Positions 60,143-64,000 of a DNA stretch of 64,000 bases are shown in pieces. The DNA is taken from positions 1,405,001 through 1,469,000 of the forward strand of contig JACEVL010000807.1 in NCBI GenBank assembly GCA_020284085.1, written 5' to 3'. A model generated the notes under the pieces. It saw only the letters and a program-made list of their open reading frames with translations, searched no databases and was not told the origin of the DNA. A program made the position numbers and the translations under genes. The first letter of the stretch is position 1. Each line of letters begins with the position of its first letter. This DNA is from Aporrectodea caliginosa (lineage: Eukaryota > Annelida > Clitellata > Crassiclitellata > Lumbricidae).

Positions 60143-60589
60143 CACAGAGTTGGTTGGTTTCACTGCCAGGGTGGAGCGTTTTAGTTGGAGTGATGTATGT
60201 GATGTCTTTGGTTATGTTTGATTTAAAGAGTTTAGTTAAGGAAGTTGATTTTAAATGACAGAGAACAGTGCCAATTATTTCACTGCCCATGTTGTTTTTG
60301 ATTTGTTTCGTTATTTTGATATGACTTGGGTTAAAGACTTCTTAAAATCAAATTAGCTGGTACGATGTATGTAGCCGGGTAATTGAAGCGTTCTGCTGTG
60401 ACGAGTTTTGAGAATTTATTTATCTATAAGAAACGTGATTGTATTTGTTGGTGCATTGTTACATTTTAGGACAATATGTTTAAATCATTTTCTATAATAA
60501 TAATATTGAATTTTGTTTATTATTTCAAACTGACAACTATGCAGTAAGATCACATGATATAGTAGTAACAGATGACAACAAGTTTACAG

Positions 60590-60735
60590 GAGTCGAATTT
60601 AACTGTATGGCATCCTGCAATGCGCCCATCTGCAATACTGCTCATTTTACAATCATTCCCTAGGGAGTGGAAGGCCGAGCCAACCTTATGAGGTTAGCAG
60701 GTATTGAACCCATGTCCTTCTGATCTTCATGCCAG
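60590..60735 (-). mobile_element. SINE (type A), minus strand
   Basis: Head at right reversed (GGTTCAATACC and GATCAGAAGGACATG on the minus strand), with GAATTTAACTGTATGGCA at the left, as in 7873-8130 reversed. Confidence 0.65.
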
Positions 60736-60779
60736 CATGTTTCCATTCAACAATCCCCTCAGTCTGGAAAAGAATGTGC

Positions 60780-60852
60780 TCTGGTTGTACTTATCGTCAC
60801 GAATTTATGTAGCGCCTCTTCAAGAGAGCCTCATCACGTACTGGCGCTCAAC
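60780..60852 (-). mobile_element. LINE 3' tail hairpin
   Basis: ATTTATGTAGCGCCTCTTCAAG ends about 60825 with a following GCGCT. Confidence 0.45.
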
Positions 60853-61624
60853 TGTGACTGTTGTTTATGATGCTATCGGAATCTTTCATGGTGGTTCCTT
60901 AACACTGAAGAAAGTTCTCTTTCCTTCCACAGAAGGAAGGACATTCGTCTCTGACTGCAGTGTCACTGAATTTTCTCAGAACCGTGTGAAGTCTTATTTG
61001 TTTGCTTTGGTGCAGCTTACAGCCAAGAAAGAAGATAACTTTTTTAATCGAACTTGTAAAGAATTTTCGTATGTACCAAACAGATTTAACTTGTCAAGTA
61101 CAATGTACAGTGCAATGCCAAGCAAACGAGTTTGGTTTCACATTGATTGATCTAGGAAAGGAAAGGCTTGCGATGTGCTGGGCTCCTGTCTAATCTTTTT
61201 GGGATTAGTACTGTGCTGCATCTGGACACTAGACAGAAAATGAACGCATCGTAAATTAAACGACCTGGGATGTGATGTACGTGGAAGACTTTTTGGCTGC
61301 TGGGGTTGGAATTCTATAGCTGCTCAGATTCTGATGACAACCCGTGCACTGTCTACCTTTCAGACCCTTTGATTTTGACCTGAACCGAACTTGACCCATG
61401 ACTGCTGCATTTGATGGCCCACAGTTAGCCACCAGTGGCTTTACAAAAGCTTAATTGTCCATGTTGGGACCCTGGAATTGCCTTTCTCGAGAGTGCAGTT
61501 CAAGATCCTCGGTTTGTCCCTTTCACAGTTGCTAATGTCAATAAACACATTTATAGCAATATCAGACAAAGTTTATAAAAAAGTTTATAAAGATCCGTTA
61601 TAATCACACACACACAAGGGCTCG

Positions 61625-61830
61625 TGTAAAGACTAAAGATGTGGTTTGCATCAATCGCGAGGTCGGGGTTCAAATCTCTGTTTGGGCAGAAATTTGTGTT
61701 GAGATTTTTTTCTTCCATCTGCACACCTAGTGAACGCGGCTATACATTGTCGGTGGGAAGATGAGACGAACTAGCTGGCTAAAAAATAAAGTTGCTAAGA
61801 TTTCATGCCCATGGCTACCTCAAAGAGCTG
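61625..61830 (+). mobile_element. SINE (type B), partial
   Basis: GGTCGGGGTTCAAATCTCTG, TTGTCGGTGGGAAGATGAG and TTCATGCCCATGGCTACCT; upstream head is degraded. Confidence 0.65.
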
Positions 61831-62140
61831 CGCCTCTCTTCGTGTAAAGACATAATTGCGTGCATTAATATTGCGCAGCGATTTGACACTAGCGAAACTA
61901 ATTCTGTCAGTCACAAGGCGGCGCTCCGGTGTTCTGATAATTGCGTCATTAAATCCGACGGCAATGCGTTAAACATATAATCGATGTTGTTATGGTAGTT
62001 TTCGTGAACGTGTAGGAATGGTGGGTTATTACATTAATAGAATGAATTACTAATAATAAATAAATTACTAATAATACATTGCTATGTGTGAAGATTTAAG
62101 AGTATCTTACTGTCCTGTACTTTCGCTAAATTGCTGCAAA

Positions 62141-62570
62141 GGGGCCGTCCATAAAGTACGTCACGCTATTTTTGACCATTTTTTACCCCCTCCCCGTCAC
62201 AAAACTCGGACCCCCTAAAGTACGTCACACTTTCAACATAGAAATAATAATACTTCCGAAAGCAAGGCTAATACATAAACAACGCTTCGCAACAGCATTA
62301 TTACTAGCGCTTCTAGCGAGAGGAATCGTGAAAACACATTCAGGAGATATGCATTTCATGCTATTTTGACATAAAACTAATTAAAATGTTTCAGAAAATT
62401 TTTTGAAAATTATTTTTAAAGCTATGAAATTGTACTAAAAATAAAAATAAATTATAAATAAAATAAAAATAAATAAATGTGACGTCACACATGGCCTGAC
62501 CCCTCCCCTGTGTGAAACTGTCACACTTTCTTAAACTCCCTCCTGGAGCGTGACGTACTAAATTGATGCC
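62141..62570. mobile_element. MITE with GGCCGTCCATAAAGTACGTC ends
   Basis: Left GGGGCCGTCCATAAAGTACG, right CGTGACGTACTAAATTGATGCC form imperfect inverted repeats; inner TACGTCACAC and TGACGTCACAC also mirror. Parallel in design to family A (GGGGTCGTCCAT). Confidence 0.75.
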
Positions 62571-63032
62571 AATGACTTAATGCATAAGCTGCCCGGGCTT
62601 ATTAGTGCACTGCATACATAGTAGCCTATGATAGTAGGCTACCTGAAGACAAGGCATGTAAAAAATAATTGACACCACCCAATGCTACCGCTATAACTTG
62701 TTGTAAATGAACAAAAACATAACAGAACTTTCTACGCTTTCTTTGGGCGCTGTTCAGGTTTGTTGTGTTTCTGAATTATGAAGTTCGTGTTGCTGAATAA
62801 GGGGTCCATAATGCAATTTGTGCATTGATACTCTGGCATTATAATTATTTATTCCGTGGCAGCTTATTGTCTAACTTATTAGATTTTGTTTTGCCATAAA
62901 ACATTTATAGAACGTAACCTGAAACTAATATTATAAGCCTACGCGTTGTTTGTGGAACGTAAAATGCATTTAATTTAGAAGAAACCGTATATATATATAT
63001 TTATTAGTTGCAATTAATTCTATTAAATTTTT

Positions 63033-63234
63033 GGCAAGCTTATAGTATCGGGGGCAGAAGGATATAGTGCGTAAGTTTACTGGCGTCGTGCGTGTCGGTT
63101 AGGGTCAGGTTAGGCGTCATGAGGGTCGGTTACGGTCAGAGTTAGTCATTAGAAAACCTGGTACTGTCTGGCGTCCACACAGCATGCCTGAAGATACTGT
63201 ATAATCCTTCAACCCACGATACTATAAGTTTGCC
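63033..63234. mobile_element. MITE family G, copy 2 (uninterrupted)
   Basis: GGCAAGCTTATAGTATCGGG to CGATACTATAAGTTTGCC, 202 bp. Flanks AAATTTTT and TAATTTTT match 7 of 8. Interior GGTTAGGGTCAGGTTAGGCG as in copy 1. Ends 38 bp before an exon of the right-edge gene. Confidence 0.85.
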
Positions 63235-63272
63235 TAATTTTTTACTGACATGTTGCCACTGTTCATCTGTAG

Positions 63273-63368
63273 CAATCGACTAAAGGCTCCAGACCATCGA
63301 GCAAGACTAAGCCACCAGACAGCATGATGACTAGCCTTCTCGATAAAGTTGTTAAAGATAAATCGATG
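63273..63368 (+). CDS. Exon of an unidentified gene at the right edge
   Basis: 96 nt, phase 0, between CATCTGTAG and GATG|GTACGTG. Frame QSTKGSRPSSKTKPPDSMMT then SLLDKVVKDKSM. It could hold the start codon (two ATGs at 63324-63329). Joins the next exon in frame. Confidence 0.5.
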
Positions 63369-63772
63369 GTACGTGTTCATTTTCTCTCGTAAAAGTAATT
63401 GAACATTTATATAGTGTATATAGTTATAGTGTATGATTACAGTAGAAGACACTATTGGTGACAGAGCCTTCACAGGCAAATTTTATTTGGGTAAATGTGG
63501 CTTTTAGTAGTACCCAGTATACATGTACCACGGCCTGCTGTAGCACTAGCAGCATCTACTACATTGGTGCCTTAATATAATCTATTGAAAAGTCTTGATA
63601 TTGGTAGAGTTGGAAAGGTCATGTTTGATTAGATTTCTAAATACACTGTAACTGCTGTTCCATTCCAATGCTTTGAATCAAAGTCTGTTTTATCTTGATC
63701 CAGCAGACAGTCTACCATTTTTAATTATTTAATTATTATGCACTTTTACCATATTTGTTATCAATGTCCTAG

Positions 63773-64000
63773 GCATTACTTCATTCTCCGGATGTAATTG
63801 CGTGGCTTCAAGAGGAACAACGAAAACGCACCGAACACACAAGAATGAACACGAAAAGGCGTTCCAGTGCAGTTGGTGACTGTTCAGAAGATGTAAACAA
63901 CCAGGACTTTTTAACGACCCAAGACCTCTCTCCAGTTATAATAAGACCTGACTTTAGCTCACCAGAAACAGAGCACGCAAGTGCCGAACACTACTGCGAT
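63773..64000 (+). CDS. Exon of the right-edge gene, cut by the window
   Basis: Acceptor AATGTCCTAG; 76 codons open to the last base. It starts ALLHSPDVIAWLQEEQRKRT and includes NTKRRSSAVG, a possible basophilic kinase site. Hydrophilic, no membrane segment. Family not recognised. Confidence 0.55.

Overview
The window reads as nuclear DNA of a marine invertebrate animal. It is AT-rich, genes are split by GT-AG introns, there is a Krüppel-like factor of the KLF3/8/12 type, and between exons lies a dense mix of non-LTR retroelement ends, tRNA-headed SINEs, MITEs and piggyBac-, hAT- and P-like DNA transposon pieces. The palindrome TAGGCCTA is scattered very densely through 18.8-20 kb and 25-31 kb. 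The phylum cannot be fixed from the sequence; a deuterostome such as an echinoderm or hemichordate is a guess. Nothing bacterial or organellar is seen.

Host genes. (1) 232-7426 (+): a three-exon gene for a 94-residue secreted peptide with a signal sequence and six cysteines, reconstructed from splice sites with matching phases. (2) 14047-11839 (-): the last three coding exons of an unidentified gene. (3) 18530-15791 (-): a two-exon gene joining an acidic N-terminus, one C2H2 finger and a large domain that looks transposase-derived. (4) 50947-56182 (+): five coding exons of a KLF3/8/12-like repressor with a CtBP-binding PVDLS motif and three C-terminal zinc fingers. (5) 63273-64000 (+): two exons of an unidentified gene that runs off the right edge.

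Mobile DNA. The 19.5-29.4 kb region is a tandem duplication whose two copies took different insertions. Copy 1 carries a Ty3/gypsy-type element with 899-bp LTRs that look identical, a single gag-protease frame and a deleted polymerase (20086-24381), plus a 461-bp MITE. Copy 2 carries a LINE 3' end that was itself split at a TTAA by a piggyBac-like element, which in turn holds another LINE end. Because each copy keeps the empty site of the other's insertions, target-site duplications can be read directly. Two near-identical 5'-truncated LINEs with (GATT)n tails lie at 38.8-40.7 kb and 44.7-47.6 kb. Several MITE families have visible target-site duplications: 8 bp for hAT-like or P-like families, TTAA for piggyBac-like ones, including a 71-bp palindrome present in two clean copies.

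The genes show no shared pathway. What links them is that the KLF gene, the secreted-peptide gene and the finger gene have introns shaped by these insertions, some lying within 50 bp of a splice site.
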